DNA of 64,000 nt from Phycisphaerales bacterium (GCA_020847375.1 JADLCB010000021.1:157513-221512); one strand, 5' to 3'; numbered from the stretch's first letter, positions 53,045 to 62,613 are shown. Made by a program: numbers and translations. The notes: generated by a model from the letters alone, not told the origin.

Positions 53045-53119
53045 CTGCGGAATTGCAGATGCAGCGTGATTGAGATCGTCGGTGACGGAGTTTGTACCGG
53101 AAATTGTCGGAACACCTGA

Positions 53120-53887
53120 ATGTTATCGGACGGACTGATCCAATATGTGCAGCTTTTCGTTCTGGTCGTCTTTCGCGTGACCGGATTGATGATCTTTGCG
53201 CCGCTGTTCGGAAGCAGCCGCGTGCCGCGCCGGGTCAAGTTGCTTTTTGCCGTCATTCTGGCGGCGGGATTAGCCCCGACGGTGGCGCTACCGACTGATT
53301 TGCCCCAGAGTGTCTGGCAACTGGCGGTTGGTATCGGCGGCGAGATTCTGTTCGGCGTGGCGATGGGCATGGTGTTGAGTTTGACCTTCATCGCTGCCCA
53401 GTGGGCCGGTGAGATCATGGGCCAGCAGATGGGCTTTACGATGTCGGAAATGTTTGATCCACAGTTCGGAGCGCGCAGTTCAGTGATCGGTGAGCTTTAT
53501 TTCATGCTGACGCTGGTGATTTTCCTGCTGCTCAACGGTCATCACGCGATCCTGCTGGGCATACGCGACAGCTTCGCTCATCTGCCGGTTTTGTCGGTGG
53601 GAATCAACGCGCAGGTGCTCGATCTGCTGACCGGTCTGCTCCTAAGCAGCACCAATCTGGCGATTCAACTGGCAGCACCGATGCTGCTGACCATGTTGGT
53701 GGTGGATCTGGCGCTGGGATTGGTGGGTAAGACCATGCCGCAGCTCAACATCATGACCGCTGGTCTGGCGCTGCGCTCGGGGGTCGGCATTGCGGTGATT
53801 ATCGTTGGACTGGGACTCTCCAGCCGGGTGATCGAACGAAACCTGGCGGATTGTCTGAGTTCTTTTTACGGATTCGTGGCGGGTTGA
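53120..53887 (+). CDS. fliR: Flagellar biosynthetic protein FliR
   Basis: A 255-residue membrane protein with about six helices, the expected FliR size. It shows F-R-V-T-G-L-M-I-F-A-P-L-F-G-S-S near residue 18 and the motif A-G-E-I-M-G-Q-Q-M-G-F-T-M near 97. FliR completes the FliP-FliQ-FliR gate. The next gene, flhB, begins 39 bp downstream. Confidence 0.93.
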   Translation: MLSDGLIQYVQLFVLVVFRVTGLMIFAPLFGSSRVPRRVKLLFAVILAAGLAPTVALPTDLPQSVWQLAVGIGGEILFGVAMGMVLSLTFIAAQWAGEIMGQQMGFTMSEMFDPQFGARSSVIGELYFMLTLVIFLLLNGHHAILLGIRDSFAHLPVLSVGINAQVLDLLTGLLLSSTNLAIQLAAPMLLTMLVVDLALGLVGKTMPQLNIMTAGLALRSGVGIAVIIVGLGLSSRVIERNLADCLSSFYGFVAG

Positions 53888-53926
53888 GGCATTGACAGGC
53901 TGGAGTGAAATCGGCAAGGCGTGACC

Positions 53927-55006
53927 ATGGCAGAAGATCTCGGAGATAAAACCGAAGCCCCCACACCGCAGCGGCGCACCAAGGCCCGCGAGCAGGGAAA
54001 CATCCCGCGCAGCCAGGATCTAAACGCCGCCGTGCTGCTGCTCGGGTTCATGGTTCTGCTGGACTTTTTTGGCAAGGACCTGGTTCGGGTCATGGGCGAG
54101 ATCATGCAGTCGCTGCTGGGGCCGCAATCGCTGTCCCACCTGACCAGCACCGGCATCCAGTCGCTGCTTCTGAACATCACGCTGCTGGTTGGTCGCGCCA
54201 TGCTGCCACTGTTGGCCGGCGTGGTGCTGCTGGCTGTTGTCATCAACCTCATCCAGGTCGGGTTTTTCGCCAGCGCCCAGCGCCTGCAGCCCAATCTCAA
54301 CGCGCTGAATCCGGTCAAAGGTCTGGGGCGTATCTTCGGCAAGAAGGAAGCCCTGACCAAAACAGCACTCAGCGCCGCCAAGCTCGTACTGGTGGCGTGG
54401 GTTGCCTATCGCGCTGTGCTGGATCGCATGGATACGATCGTCACCATTCAGCAGTATGACTTTTTGCAGATCTTCGGTATCGGCGCCGACGTGGTCTACT
54501 GGCTGGCGATTCGGTTGGGTATTGTGCTGGTAATTCTGGCGATCATCGACTACGTCTGGCAGCGGCGCAAGCATGAGCGCGAGCTGAAAATGACCAAGCA
54601 GGAGGTCAAGGATGACATGAAGCGCATGGAGGGTGATCCGCAGATCAAAGCCCGCCGCCGCGACATTGCCCGCCAGATCGCCCTGCGTCGCGCCAAGCAG
54701 GATGTTCCAACGGCTGATGTCGTCGTGACCAACCCGACCCACTTCGCGGTGGCGCTCAAATATGATGCGGATCGGATGCGCGCGCCAAGGGTGGTTGCCA
54801 AAGGGGCTGACTTTCTGGCGATGCGCATTCGTGAAATCGCCGCGATTCACGGTATTCCGATTCTCGAACGACCGCCGCTGGCTCGCGGGCTTTACAAGCT
54901 GGTCGATGTGGGCCAGGAAATCCCCGAACAATTTTACACTGCGATTGCTGAAATTCTGGCCTATGTATATGAGCTGACCGGCAAGCATCAGAAAGTCGCC
55001 AGTTAG
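53927..55006 (+). CDS. flhB: Flagellar type III export switch protein FlhB
   Basis: A 359-residue protein; ATG 53927 (M-A-E-D-L-G-D-K-T-E) is preferred to GTG 53921. It starts with the family's E-A-P-T-P-Q-R-R-x-K-A-R-E-Q-G and has four helices, then the cytoplasmic domain with the autocleavage motif N269-P-T-H (in V-T-N-P-T-H-F-A-V-A-L-K-Y). FlhB self-cleaves there and switches export from rod/hook to filament substrates. The C-terminus ends G-K-H-Q-K-V-A-S. Confidence 0.96.
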   Translation: MAEDLGDKTEAPTPQRRTKAREQGNIPRSQDLNAAVLLLGFMVLLDFFGKDLVRVMGEIMQSLLGPQSLSHLTSTGIQSLLLNITLLVGRAMLPLLAGVVLLAVVINLIQVGFFASAQRLQPNLNALNPVKGLGRIFGKKEALTKTALSAAKLVLVAWVAYRAVLDRMDTIVTIQQYDFLQIFGIGADVVYWLAIRLGIVLVILAIIDYVWQRRKHERELKMTKQEVKDDMKRMEGDPQIKARRRDIARQIALRRAKQDVPTADVVVTNPTHFAVALKYDADRMRAPRVVAKGADFLAMRIREIAAIHGIPILERPPLARGLYKLVDVGQEIPEQFYTAIAEILAYVYELTGKHQKVAS

Positions 55007-55077
55007 CCGAACCACTGAATGAAGGAAAAGAACGCAATGAAACACTGAGGGCAGGCTGATACCGATACGACACAACC

Positions 55078-57180
55078 ATGAGCGCCATCTCCTCCAACCT
55101 CTTTCTGACACGCCTGCACGAGAATCGTGGGATGATCTTCCCCATCTCGTTCATTGCGCTGTTGGCGGTGTTGCTCGTTCCCCTGCCGACCTCGTTGATG
55201 GATCTGCTGCTGGTGCTGAATTTAACGCTGGCGGTCATCGTTCTGGTCACGACGATCTACATTAAATCCCCCTTGGAATTCGCGGTTTTCCCTTCCCTGC
55301 TGCTGGCCGTCACCCTGTTTCGTCTGGTTCTGAATGTCGCGACCACCCGATTGATTCTGACCGCCGGCGATGCCACCACCGCTGAACAGGCACAAATGGC
55401 GGCCGGGCATGTTGTTTTTGAATTCAGCAATTTTGTCGCCGGTGGGCAACTGGCCGTCGGAATCATCATCTTCCTGATCATCTTTGTGATTCAGTTCATC
55501 GTGATTACCAAGGGTTCGGGGCGCATTTCTGAAGTGGCTGCGCGTTTTACCCTCGATGCCATGCCGGGCAAGCAGATGGCCATCGATGCCGATCTGAACG
55601 CCGGCATCATCAATGAAGCCGAGGCCCGTCGCCGTCGCGAAGACATTGCCCGTGAAGCCGATTTTTACGGTGCCATGGACGGTGCCAGCAAATTCGTCCG
55701 CGGCGACGCCATTGCCGGTATCGTCATCACCTTCGTCAACATCCTCGGCGGTATCTATGTCGGCATGGTGGAAAAACAATGGGGCATTATGGACTGCCTC
55801 AGCACCTACACCCGCCTGACCATTGGCGACGGGTTGGTCAGCTCAATTCCGGCGTTCGTCACGTCGCTGGCGGCTGGTCTGATCGTGACCCGCACCGCCA
55901 GCAAGAATGACCTGGGCGATGAAATTCTCTCCCAGCTCTTGGGCAAACCCCGCGCCCTGGTTATCGCTGGCGGGTTTTTAATGTTGATGAGCTTTACCGG
56001 TTTGCCCAAAATGCCGCTGCTGATCCTGGGAGCCAGTTGTGGTGCGCTGGCCTGGAACATTACCCGCGGCCAGAAGAAACAACAGAGCAAGGATGCGGCC
56101 AGCGCCGCCGCCAGCGCTGCCAGTACCGAACCGGAAAAGGTTGAAAAGCTGCTCGATCTCGATGCCTTGGAGCTGGAGGTCGGTTACGGACTGGTGCGCC
56201 TGGTCGATGCCGCCAAGGGGGGTGACCTGCTGGATCGCATCTCGCTGATCCGCCGTCAGGTCGCGATGGATCTGGGTATTATCGTTCCGCCGATTCGTAT
56301 TCGTGACAGCATTCAGCTCGGCGCCAATGACTATCAGGTCAAAATCAAGGGGCAGATGATTGCGCGCGGCGTGGCCTATCCCGAGCAATATCTGGCGATG
56401 GACAGCGGCGCGACCACCGGCGAAATTCCCGGTGGCACGCTGACCACCGAGCCGGCCTTCGGCCTGCCCGCCTACTGGATCACCGAATCGCAGCGCGAAC
56501 AGGCTGAGCTGATGAACTATACCGTGGTCGAAGCCACCAGCGTGCTCACCACCCATCTGACTGAAGTCATCAAGCGCTATGCGCACGAACTGCTGTCGCG
56601 CCAGGAAGTCAAGAATCTTCTGGATAATCTCAAGACCCATTCGCCGGCGCTGGTGGAAGAAATCGTGCCAACCGTGGTCAAGGTGGGCGAGTTGCAGCAG
56701 GTCTGCCGCAATCTGTTGCGTGAGCGCGTACCGGTGCGCGATCTGGAAACCATCCTGGAAACCCTGGGCGATTTTGCGTCGCGCACCAAGGATCTGGACG
56801 TGCTGACCGAATATGTGCGCAACGCCCTGGCGCGAACGATCTGCAAACAATATGTTGACGATGGCGACCGTATCTGGTGCCTGACGCTGGATCCGGCGCT
56901 GGAAGATCTGATCAATGGACATCTGGAGCGCAGCGAGCATGGAGCCACCAACACCCTGCCGCCCCAGACCGCCCAGCAGATCGTGCAGCAGATTGCCACC
57001 AAGGCGCAGGAGTTGCAGCAGGCTGGGCGCAGCCCTGTGGTGCTCTGTTCGCCGCAGATCCGCTCGGCGCTGCGCAAGATGATCGAGGCCTCGCTGCCGC
57101 ACGTTGCGGTGCTGGCGTACAACGAAATTGTCAGTGAGGTCGCAGCCGAGGCTGTGGCCATGATCGGGCTTAATGGGTAA
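55078..57180 (+). CDS. flhA: Flagellar export gate protein FlhA
   Basis: A 700-residue protein with eight N-terminal helices (to about 340) and a large cytoplasmic domain. The FHIPEP region is clear: V-L-N-V-A-T-T-R-L-I-L, G-S-G-R-I-S-E-V-A-A-R-F-T-L-D-A-M-P-G-K-Q-M-A-I-D-A-D-L-N-A-G (a highly conserved stretch near 150-175, written here with breaks), then R-R-R-E-D-I-A-R-E-A-D-F-Y-G. FlhA forms the nonameric ring that docks export substrates. Length matches the family. Confidence 0.97.
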   Translation: MSAISSNLFLTRLHENRGMIFPISFIALLAVLLVPLPTSLMDLLLVLNLTLAVIVLVTTIYIKSPLEFAVFPSLLLAVTLFRLVLNVATTRLILTAGDATTAEQAQMAAGHVVFEFSNFVAGGQLAVGIIIFLIIFVIQFIVITKGSGRISEVAARFTLDAMPGKQMAIDADLNAGIINEAEARRRREDIAREADFYGAMDGASKFVRGDAIAGIVITFVNILGGIYVGMVEKQWGIMDCLSTYTRLTIGDGLVSSIPAFVTSLAAGLIVTRTASKNDLGDEILSQLLGKPRALVIAGGFLMLMSFTGLPKMPLLILGASCGALAWNITRGQKKQQSKDAASAAASAASTEPEKVEKLLDLDALELEVGYGLVRLVDAAKGGDLLDRISLIRRQVAMDLGIIVPPIRIRDSIQLGANDYQVKIKGQMIARGVAYPEQYLAMDSGATTGEIPGGTLTTEPAFGLPAYWITESQREQAELMNYTVVEATSVLTTHLTEVIKRYAHELLSRQEVKNLLDNLKTHSPALVEEIVPTVVKVGELQQVCRNLLRERVPVRDLETILETLGDFASRTKDLDVLTEYVRNALARTICKQYVDDGDRIWCLTLDPALEDLINGHLERSEHGATNTLPPQTAQQIVQQIATKAQELQQAGRSPVVLCSPQIRSALRKMIEASLPHVAVLAYNEIVSEVAAEAVAMIGLNG

Positions 57181-57280
57181 AGGGAAGGATGGATGATGAA
57201 TGATCGATTGTGAATGATCAGGCTGATCACCGTGATAGGCTGTTCCTGATCGATCAGACAACATGCAGGCTTGGGACAAG

Positions 57281-58612
57281 ATGAATCTAAAGACATTTCA
57301 AGCGCCAACGATGGCAGATGCGCTGCACCAGGTGAAAACGGCATTGGGTATGGATGCCGTCATCCTGCATACGCGCTCGTTTTATCGTCGCCGATGGCTG
57401 GGCTTGCGCCGCCAGAATCTGGTGGAGATCACCGCCGGATCGGGGGTGAATATCGGTTCGCGGCGCAGTCGCAGTTCCAGCGCCACCGAGCCACGCCACG
57501 CCGCACGTTCGGTAGCGGGCGCGGGGGCTGGAACTCGATCAGCCAGCAGCGGTATCGCGCATTATCAGCGCCAGCAATACGCCGGTCGCGCCGCTGTTGG
57601 TGCGGCCGCCGGAATACTATCGACCTCCTCAATCGGAATAACGGAACGAATGGGTGCCGCCGCTGCCGGCATCACGCCGCAAGCCGCCGGCAGGGAGCTG
57701 TTGGGCACACCGGCTGCGACCAACATCATGATCCGCGAGTTGGTGAATGAAATCACCACCCTGAAATCATTGACCAAGGAAATCGTCGATACCAGTCGCC
57801 GCCAGAAACTCCCTGCGTTGCACGAAGACCTGATCAGCCACTATCAGCATCTGGTTGATAACCAGGTCGCCGACGACATTGCCACGGAAATTCTGCGCTG
57901 CGTCCAAAATGAGTTGCGACCCGAGCTGCTGACCAGCAGTCACGTTGTCCGCGAAAAAATAACCCAACAGTTCGACCGCCTGCTGCCGGTTTCCGGCCCC
58001 ATTGTTCGCACGAAGGAAACCGGGCCTCATGTGGTGGCGCTGATCGGGCCGACCGGGGTTGGTAAAACCACGACTCTGGCCAAGCTGGCTGCCAATCTCA
58101 AATTGCGCGAACAACGGCAGGTTGGCCTCATTACGATTGACACCTATCGCATTGGCGCCATCGACCAGTTGCATCGTTATGCCGATATTCTTTCGGTACC
58201 GCTGCGCGTGGTTAATTCCCCGCGCGATCTGCGCGATGCCGTGGCCGGCATGGACAGCCACGACTACATTTTAATCGACACGGCCGGTCGCAGTCCCAAC
58301 GACGCCATGAAGATCAACGAGCTGCGCCACTTTATCGCCGCCGCCCAGGCTGATGAGGTGCATCTCGTGCTTTCCAGCACCGTCAGCGAAACCTGCGTCG
58401 ATCTGGCGGTGCGCAATTTCAGCGAAGTGGGAATCGACAAGGTCATCTTCACCAAGATCGACGAAGCTGCGAACCTGGGCGCTGTTGTCAACGTGATTCG
58501 CCGGATCAACAAGGGTCTTTCGTATATCACCACCGGACAGGACGTTCCGGATGATATTGAAGTTGGCCGCGGTTGCCGCCTGGCACAACTGATTCTGGGG
58601 GGTGGCTCATGA
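57281..58612 (+). CDS. flhF: Flagellar biosynthesis GTPase FlhF
   Basis: A 443-residue SRP-type GTPase. The start ATG 57281 (M-N-L-K-T-F-Q-A-P-T) has the typical FlhF opening; an ATG 18 bp upstream is possible. A Gly/Ala/Ser-rich basic linker (about 55-140) follows, then the NG domain with P-loop G-P-T-G-V-G-K-T-T-T, the D-T-Y-R-I-G-A-I-D-Q-L motif, D-T-A-G-R-S and T-K-I-D-E-A. FlhF positions the flagellum, usually at the pole. Its stop codon overlaps the flhG start (ATGA). Confidence 0.93.
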   Translation: MNLKTFQAPTMADALHQVKTALGMDAVILHTRSFYRRRWLGLRRQNLVEITAGSGVNIGSRRSRSSSATEPRHAARSVAGAGAGTRSASSGIAHYQRQQYAGRAAVGAAAGILSTSSIGITERMGAAAAGITPQAAGRELLGTPAATNIMIRELVNEITTLKSLTKEIVDTSRRQKLPALHEDLISHYQHLVDNQVADDIATEILRCVQNELRPELLTSSHVVREKITQQFDRLLPVSGPIVRTKETGPHVVALIGPTGVGKTTTLAKLAANLKLREQRQVGLITIDTYRIGAIDQLHRYADILSVPLRVVNSPRDLRDAVAGMDSHDYILIDTAGRSPNDAMKINELRHFIAAAQADEVHLVLSSTVSETCVDLAVRNFSEVGIDKVIFTKIDEAANLGAVVNVIRRINKGLSYITTGQDVPDDIEVGRGCRLAQLILGGGS

Positions 58613-59463
58613 CGGTGATCGATCAGGCAAGTTCATTGCGCACGCTGACCGCAAGCCGCGCGCGCGCCAGCGTCATCGCCATTACCAGCGGTAAAGGCGG
58701 TGTGGGCAAAAGTAATATCGCCGTCAACCTGGCGATCCGACTTTCCGCTGCCCGAAAAAAAGTTGTACTGCTGGATGCAGATCTGGGACTGGCCAATGCC
58801 GATGTGCTGTGCGGTCTGGATGCGCCGTTTAATCTGGCCCATGTGCTGGCCCGGCGTAAGGAGCTGAAACAGGTCATGTGCCTGGCGCCGGGTGGGTTTC
58901 ATCTGATTGGCGGGGCTTCGGGTCTGGCCCGCATGGCTGATCTGACCGATTTTGATCGCCAGCGCGTGATCCACGCCATGGCTGAACTGGAACAATCAGC
59001 TGACATTATTCTGATCGACACCGGCGCGGGCATCAGCCCCAATGTGCTGTCGTTCACCCGTGCCGCTGATCATGTGCTGGTCGTCACCACACCTGAACCA
59101 ACCGCCATTACCGACGCGTACGCGGTGATCAAAGTGATCTGTCGTGAAAACGACAGCCGCCGCGTCAGTCTGCTGGTCAATCAGGTGCGCACCAGCCACG
59201 AAGCCCGGGCGGTCTATGAACGTATCGCCCAGGTGGCCCGGAATTTTTTGGGTGTCTCAGTGCTTGATGGTGGTTACTGCGTGCTGGACGAACATGTGCA
59301 AACGGCGGTGCGTCTGCGCCGTCCGTTCGTGCTCAGTGCCCCGCGCAGCGCAGCCAGTTTATGTATCAGCCATCTGGCCACACGGCTGCAACGCGGCATG
59401 ATTACACCGCATCAGGCTGGCAGCGGATTTTTCAATCGTATGAGCCGGTGGTTCCGTCGTTAA
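58609..59463 (+). CDS. flhG: Flagellum number regulator FlhG (FleN/YlxH, MinD-like ATPase)
   Basis: A 284-residue MinD-type ATPase. The ATG at 58609 overlaps the flhF stop codon by four bases (ATGA), so translation is coupled. It has the deviant Walker A motif S-G-K-G-G-V-G-K-S-N, D-A-D-L-G-L-A-N-A-D-V-L, and I-D-T-G-A-G-I-S-P-N. FlhG restrains flagellar number, acting with FlhF. The C-terminus (R-M-S-R-W-F-R-R) is basic and amphipathic, a likely membrane-targeting sequence. Confidence 0.93.
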   Translation: MTVIDQASSLRTLTASRARASVIAITSGKGGVGKSNIAVNLAIRLSAARKKVVLLDADLGLANADVLCGLDAPFNLAHVLARRKELKQVMCLAPGGFHLIGGASGLARMADLTDFDRQRVIHAMAELEQSADIILIDTGAGISPNVLSFTRAADHVLVVTTPEPTAITDAYAVIKVICRENDSRRVSLLVNQVRTSHEARAVYERIAQVARNFLGVSVLDGGYCVLDEHVQTAVRLRRPFVLSAPRSAASLCISHLATRLQRGMITPHQAGSGFFNRMSRWFRR

Positions 59464-59505
59464 GACCGAGCGCTGGTCAGGGTGGCTGGCAGAGAGCGAG
59501 ATGAA

Positions 59506-59772
59506 ATGAGTAAAGCAGATGAAAGCCTTTTTTCACGCCGACTGGCAGCGGCACTGGCGCTGATTGCCTTCGCGCTGGCGCTGGTGGCTGGACTGGAGGC
59601 GGGCAACACCTTCAGCACCACCGTCACCCGCGCCTTGATCGCGATGGTCGCCACGTTTGCCATCGGGCTGATCATTGGTGCCATGGCCCGGCGCATGCTC
59701 GAAGAAAATCAGGTGCAGGCCGAAAAAAAATTAAAAGATTCTCTATCGGAAATCTCCACGGAAGGCCGATAA
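59506..59772 (+). CDS. Small two-helix membrane protein in the flagellar operon
   Basis: An 88-residue protein (from ATG 59506; an in-frame start lies 24 bp upstream) between flhG and fliA. Two hydrophobic helices (about 16-32 and 42-60) flank a short loop, followed by a charged amphipathic tail rich in Lys and Glu. No family is recognised. Its position in the operon suggests a role in flagellar assembly or in membrane anchoring of a partner, but that is inference from context only. Confidence 0.7.
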   Translation: MSKADESLFSRRLAAALALIAFALALVAGLEAGNTFSTTVTRALIAMVATFAIGLIIGAMARRMLEENQVQAEKKLKDSLSEISTEGR

Positions 59773-59881
59773 ATGCAAGTGGACGTTTCCGATTTATTAT
59801 TGGCCCCAGGCAAGCCATGGCAGCCGGCCGTAGCTGCATCGGGATGTGTTTTTTACTTTAACCACGGGACTGGGAGGCAGC

Positions 59882-60703
59882 ATGCCGAAAATATCGGCGC
59901 CATCAGCGTTTAAGACCCAAAAACGCCAGATCGCGGACATTAAAAAAGTTTGGATCGACTTCAAAAAATCCCCCAACGACCAGCTTCGCAATATGCTGAT
60001 GGAGCATTATCTGCATCTGGTTCGTTACAACGCCGAGCGCGTTCATGTAAAACTGCCCGGCGAGGTGGAGCTGGATGACCTCATGTCTTCAGGTATTTTT
60101 GGTTTGATGGACGCCATCAACGCCTTTGACCTGGATCGCGGCGTTAAATTTGAAACTTATTGTGCCCCGCGAATTCGCGGCGCCATCCTCGACGAGCTGC
60201 GCAGCATGGACTGGGTTCCACGTCTGGTGCGCAGCCGCGCTCATAAACTCAACGAAGCCACCAAGCACCTGGAAATGGAGCTGGGACGCGCCCCCACCAA
60301 TGATGAATTGGCCAAGCGGTTGGATTTGCCCGTGGCTGAATTTGACAAAATGGTCAAAGATGCCAGCGTCGTCGGCGTCGTCAGCCTCTCGCGTAAATGG
60401 TTTGAGACCGATTCCAACAAGGATGTGCGCGAAATCGATGTCCTCCAGGACAAGCAAGGCACTGATCCCGTCCGCGAAATTCAGCGCAAGGATCTGAAAG
60501 AGCTGGTCACCAAAGGCCTGAGCCGGGCCGAACGTTTGATCATCATCCTCTATTATTTTGAGGAGATGACGATGAAGGAAATCGGGACGACGCTGGATTT
60601 GTCCGAGTCGCGCGTCAGCCAGATGCATTCGTCCATCCTGGCCAGGCTCAAGGCACAGATGGCGGACCGTAAAAAGGAATTTCATCCGACCTCAGTCACC
60701 TGA
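59882..60703 (+). CDS. fliA: Flagellar RNA polymerase sigma factor (sigma-28, FliA/WhiG)
   Basis: A 273-residue sigma-70-family factor. GGGAGG lies four bases before ATG 59882; a 12-codon upstream extension is not supported. Region 2 includes L-D-D-L-M-S-S-G-I-F-G-L-M-D-A-I-N-A-F-D and F-E-T-Y-C-A-P-R-I-R-G-A-I-L-D-E-L-R-S-M-D-W-V-P-R, the FliA/WhiG hallmark. Region 4 ends with the helix-turn-helix M-T-M-K-E-I-G-T-T-L-D-L-S-E-S-R-V-S-Q-M. It directs transcription of late flagellar genes (filament, motor). No FlgM anti-sigma factor gene is visible nearby. Confidence 0.94.
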   Translation: MPKISAPSAFKTQKRQIADIKKVWIDFKKSPNDQLRNMLMEHYLHLVRYNAERVHVKLPGEVELDDLMSSGIFGLMDAINAFDLDRGVKFETYCAPRIRGAILDELRSMDWVPRLVRSRAHKLNEATKHLEMELGRAPTNDELAKRLDLPVAEFDKMVKDASVVGVVSLSRKWFETDSNKDVREIDVLQDKQGTDPVREIQRKDLKELVTKGLSRAERLIIILYYFEEMTMKEIGTTLDLSESRVSQMHSSILARLKAQMADRKKEFHPTSVT

Positions 60704-60839
60704 ACCCCGCGCCTCCGCGTTGCAAGTCACGAAATATGCCGCCCGTGACGCATGACGCGATGCCGCGCCCCAAATCGGGCAAGTTGCTCGTTGCCCCGCG
60801 CAATTTCCCCGCCTTGCAACGAACAGCCTCAGCGCTGGC

Positions 60840-61844
60840 TTAGGCGTTCAGCGCCATCAGGTGGCTGACCACGCTGCGCCCCAGGGCACGCAGGTTGTAC
60901 CCGCCTTCCAGTGCGCTGACGATGCGCCCCTGGCAGTGGCGATCAGCCATCGCAACCAGGCTGCGCGTCATCAGCCCAAATCCTTCCTCACTCATCTGCA
61001 TATCCGCCAGCGGATCATCGCGATGCGCATCAAAGCCCGCGCTGATCAGAAGAAACTGCGGGCTGAATTCCTCCAGCTCGGGTATGACGCGACTGTCCAT
61101 GACACGCAGGTAGTCGCTGTCATCGCTGCCCGGATCCATCGGCACATTGACCGTATACCCCCGGCCACGCCCCAGGCCAATTTCCCATCCCATACCACTG
61201 CCCGGGTAACACGTGCGCGGATCCTGGTGCAGACTGATCGACAGAACCTCGGCATCATTTTCAAAACAGGCCTGCGTGCCATTGCCATGATGAACATCAA
61301 AATCAACAATCGCCAAACGTCGAATCTGATGGTGCTGCTGAAGGTAACGCGCCGCAATGGCGATATTGTTGAACAGGCAAAATCCCATCGGCCGATCCGG
61401 TTCGGCATGATGCCCCGGCGGGCGCACCGCAGCAAAGGCACGCTTGACCCGGCCATCCATCACCGCATCAACGCACTGCTGCACACAACCGGCTGAGAGC
61501 AGCGCCGCTGCAAAACTGCGCCGCATGACCGGCGTATCACCCTGATCCAGAAAACCACCCGCCAGACTTATTTGTCGGACACGATCGATGTAGTCGCGCG
61601 AATGAACCAATTCAATCCAGCGCGGGTCAATGGGCGCGGCTTCCAATTCAATCAAGGGGCGGGTCGCTTGTACAACCGCGCCAAAATCCATCTGAAAATC
61701 TGGAAATGGATCAGGCGATGTAATCAATCCCGCCAGCCGCACTGCCCGCAGAACCGCGCGCAGCCGATCAGGTCGCTCGGGATGATGCGGGCCGGTATCG
61801 TGCTCGATCATGGCGGGATGAGTGCAGAATCCGGTGGTAGTCAT
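60840..61844 (-). CDS. Histone deacetylase-family protein (AcuC/APAH-like)
   Basis: A 334-residue protein of the arginase/deacetylase fold. It opens with H-P-A-M-I-E-H-D-T-G-P-H-H-P-E-R-P-D-R-L, has the active-site P-G-H-H-A and the zinc ligands in D-F-D-V-H-H-G-N-G-T, and ends with the S-A-L-E-G-G-Y-N motif. Bacterial members deacetylate polyamines, acetoin-pathway proteins or other acetyl-lysines; the substrate here is unknown. It is convergent with fliA. The gene stands alone on the minus strand with 64 bp to the TVP38 gene. Confidence 0.9.
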   Translation of the reverse strand: MTTTGFCTHPAMIEHDTGPHHPERPDRLRAVLRAVRLAGLITSPDPFPDFQMDFGAVVQATRPLIELEAAPIDPRWIELVHSRDYIDRVRQISLAGGFLDQGDTPVMRRSFAAALLSAGCVQQCVDAVMDGRVKRAFAAVRPPGHHAEPDRPMGFCLFNNIAIAARYLQQHHQIRRLAIVDFDVHHGNGTQACFENDAEVLSISLHQDPRTCYPGSGMGWEIGLGRGRGYTVNVPMDPGSDDSDYLRVMDSRVIPELEEFSPQFLLISAGFDAHRDDPLADMQMSEEGFGLMTRSLVAMADRHCQGRIVSALEGGYNLRALGRSVVSHLMALNA

Positions 61845-61908
61845 GATGAGCGTGATGGTTGAGATCAGAAGTTATTGACCCAACCCAAGCAAAGGGAGTC
61901 GAACCACC

Positions 61909-62613
61909 TTATTGCATTCCGATACGCTTGAACCACTGCGGATAACGATATCGGATGAATAATGGAGCCAGTAACAACAAGTTAACCGGTATAAAAATGA
62001 TCCAGTATCGCCAGTCTTTCCACAAGAGCGGGTCAGCACCGGCTGTGACATAAAGCGCCAGCGCCGGCAACCCGCCCAGCAGTGACCCCCAGAACACTTC
62101 AGCGGCGATGATTCGCGTCAATCCAAAGAGATAATTGCTGATCCCGAACGGCAGAAAATAGAGCAGCCGCACCGCCATGACCACCAGCAATCCGTTATGA
62201 CCCAACGCTTCCTCCAGACGCTGAATCCGCTGACGGTTGGTTTCAATGCGTCGTTTGAACCATTCTCCCGCCAGCCAGCGTGAAAACAGCGTCGTAACCG
62301 TCGCGGTGATCGCCGCTGCCAGTGCGGCATAGGTGCATCCCCACGCCAGACCAAACCCGAACCCCGCCAAAATCTGCAGCCACCAGATCGGTAAAATCAG
62401 CATGGCGCATAACTGATACGCCGCCAGAAAAATCAATGGTGCCAGCAACGGATGTTCCACCACCCAGGCTTGCACATCAGCGCCAAAAGCGCGCGGTTGG
62501 CGCATGAGCTGCTGACCTGTTTGCGTCCCCCAGCTCAACCAGATCGCTGCAATAATCGCACCGACCAGCAGCACACTGATCATTGGGCGCAGACGTAAAA
62601 TGGGTAAAGCCAT
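61909..62613 (-). CDS. TVP38/TMEM64-family membrane protein (VTT domain)
   Basis: A 234-residue protein with about six helices, related to DedA proteins. Motifs include the G-x-x-x-G-x-x-W-G-C-T-Y-A-A-L-A-A-A-I-T-A-T region and R-L-L-Y-F-L-P-F-G-I-S-N-Y-L-F-G-L-T-R-I near residue 150. Members are membrane-homeostasis proteins and probable lipid scramblases or transporters. A very small ORF precedes it by 29 bp on the same strand. Confidence 0.83.
   Translation of the reverse strand: MALPILRLRPMISVLLVGAIIAAIWLSWGTQTGQQLMRQPRAFGADVQAWVVEHPLLAPLIFLAAYQLCAMLILPIWWLQILAGFGFGLAWGCTYAALAAAITATVTTLFSRWLAGEWFKRRIETNRQRIQRLEEALGHNGLLVVMAVRLLYFLPFGISNYLFGLTRIIAAEVFWGSLLGGLPALALYVTAGADPLLWKDWRYWIIFIPVNLLLLAPLFIRYRYPQWFKRIGMQ

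Noticed and set aside
54020..57279. Long minus-strand frames (363 and 433 codons) opposite flhB and flhA
   Set aside because: Antisense shadows of the two conserved flagellar genes, with low-complexity compositions and no family resemblance.
59773..59881. Possible c-di-GMP riboswitch or small ORF in the leader of fliA
   Set aside because: I looked for the GEMM pattern because fliA follows, but the conserved core and the receptor helix are not present; the open frame of 46 codons overlaps fliA and is not protein-like.
60718..60821. CGTTGCAAG and CTTGCAACG, 9-bp inverted repeat after fliA
   Set aside because: The arms are 86 bp apart with no T-tract; chance pairing in a GC-rich spacer cannot be excluded.
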